Part shown: piece after piece, positions 5,929-6,373 of the stretch
How positions within the stretch are numbered: the stretch's first letter is position 1
How the letters are laid out: every line of letters begins with the position of its first letter
Notes under the pieces: model-generated
Told to the model about the DNA's origin: nothing
What the model saw: the letters and a program-made list of their open reading frames with translations, nothing else
Databases searched by the model: none
Translations under genes and position numbers: made by a program
NCBI GenBank assembly: GCA_003488965.1
Contig: DNJW01000355.1
Span: 1-6,373 of the forward strand
Direction: 5' to 3'
Length of the DNA: 6,373 nt
Source of the DNA: Lachnospiraceae bacterium
GTDB taxonomy: Bacteria > Bacillota > Clostridia > Lachnospirales > Lachnospiraceae

Positions 5929-6373
5929 ATGAGCGGAGTTTCTAATGCGCAGATGTCTTTCCGGGCAAAGGGCAGAGATTTGTTTATGGGCAGAGGAACT
6001 GGAAAAGGCGGACGGAACGGAGAAAGCATAAAAGATATTATTGACAGAATAACGGATAGCGATGAAATGAGTACTGAAGAGAAAATGGATATTATCAGTA
6101 CAAGAAAGCAGGAAATAGTAGAAAAGGTAAGAAGAGGAGAGACGGAAACCACTATCCCTATTGGTGCCCAGTCTTTTACAATGAGACAGTGGAATAAGAT
6201 GATGCGCAGCGTAGATAATGCTATTGATGATATGCAGGAGAGAATCCGCAGAGACGAAGAAGAGCAGGAAAGGCGGATTAAGAAAAAGAGAAGCGGCACA
6301 ATTACTTCTGATATGTTATCGGAACTGCTGGGCATAGATATCAGGGCGGATAAACTGGCATCGGAAGGCGGAC
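5929..6373 (+). CDS. Uncharacterised protein, 3' end cut by the window
   Basis: The reading frame is open from ATG 5929 to the window edge, 148 codons, with no stop. GAGG (5918-5921), 7 nt upstream, supports the start. The N-terminus (about 1-30) is Gly/Arg-rich and begins MSGVSNAQMSFRAKG. A helical part (about 33-68) follows, then the distinctive TTIPIGAQSFTMRQWNKMM (73-91), then a long charged helix, probably a coiled coil, DDMQERIRRDEEEQERRIKK (97-116). I have an impression that IGAQSFT followed by a Trp recurs in uncharacterised Lachnospiraceae proteins, but I cannot confirm it here. No export signal is visible. The gene is probably co-transcribed with the 5173 gene. A membrane or catalytic domain could still lie in the missing part. 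Confidence 0.8.
   Translation, partial: MSGVSNAQMSFRAKGRDLFMGRGTGKGGRNGESIKDIIDRITDSDEMSTEEKMDIISTRKQEIVEKVRRGETETTIPIGAQSFTMRQWNKMMRSVDNAIDDMQERIRRDEEEQERRIKKKRSGTITSDMLSELLGIDIRADKLASEGG

Noticed and set aside
5805..6335. 176-codon minus-strand frame over the last two genes
   Set aside because: Its Ser/Pro/Leu-rich product mirrors the purine-rich sense strand, and the sense frames have good ribosome sites and continuous neighbours.
1..6373. CRISPR array, tRNA or rRNA, insertion sequence or phage genes
   Set aside because: I saw no regularly spaced repeats, tRNA-like folds, transposase motifs or terminal inverted repeats with target duplications on reading both strands.

Overview
The window reads as chromosomal DNA from an anaerobic Clostridia-type Bacillota, most likely a Lachnospiraceae-like gut bacterium. 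The basis is purine-rich Shine-Dalgarno sites, purine-heavy coding strands, an araD of the type common in Firmicutes, a membrane-anchored PF13200-like putative glycosyl hydrolase and a small ECF sigma factor. The genus is not determined. All genes lie on the + strand.

Layout. (1) 1-2451: the end of a pentose catabolic operon. An FGGY-family sugar kinase (start preferred at 89) is followed after 14 bp by L-ribulose-5-phosphate 4-epimerase (araD) and a good intrinsic terminator at 2418-2451. Together the two enzymes would phosphorylate a ketopentose, probably L-ribulose, and convert L-ribulose-5-P to D-xylulose-5-P. No isomerase or transporter is in view. (2) 2452-3823: a monocistronic-looking gene for a type II membrane-anchored putative glycosyl hydrolase. 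Its leader holds a hairpin that displays GGAGG in its loop. (3) 3840-6373: an ECF sigma factor with its own ECF-type promoter (TGAAAC-N17-CGTA). It overlaps by 11 bp an uncharacterised soluble protein gene. After a 158-170 bp spacer rich in inverted repeats come two more uncharacterised, charged, soluble protein genes, the last cut by the window edge.

The least explained part is region 3. An apparently self-activating ECF sigma factor is coupled to genes that encode neither a transmembrane anti-sigma factor nor any enzyme I recognise. The spacer at 5003-5172 holds three hairpins, an alternative pairing that excludes one of them, and a possible 30-codon small ORF whose stop overlaps an ATG of the next gene. 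No RNA genes, CRISPR arrays, insertion sequences or phage genes were seen.
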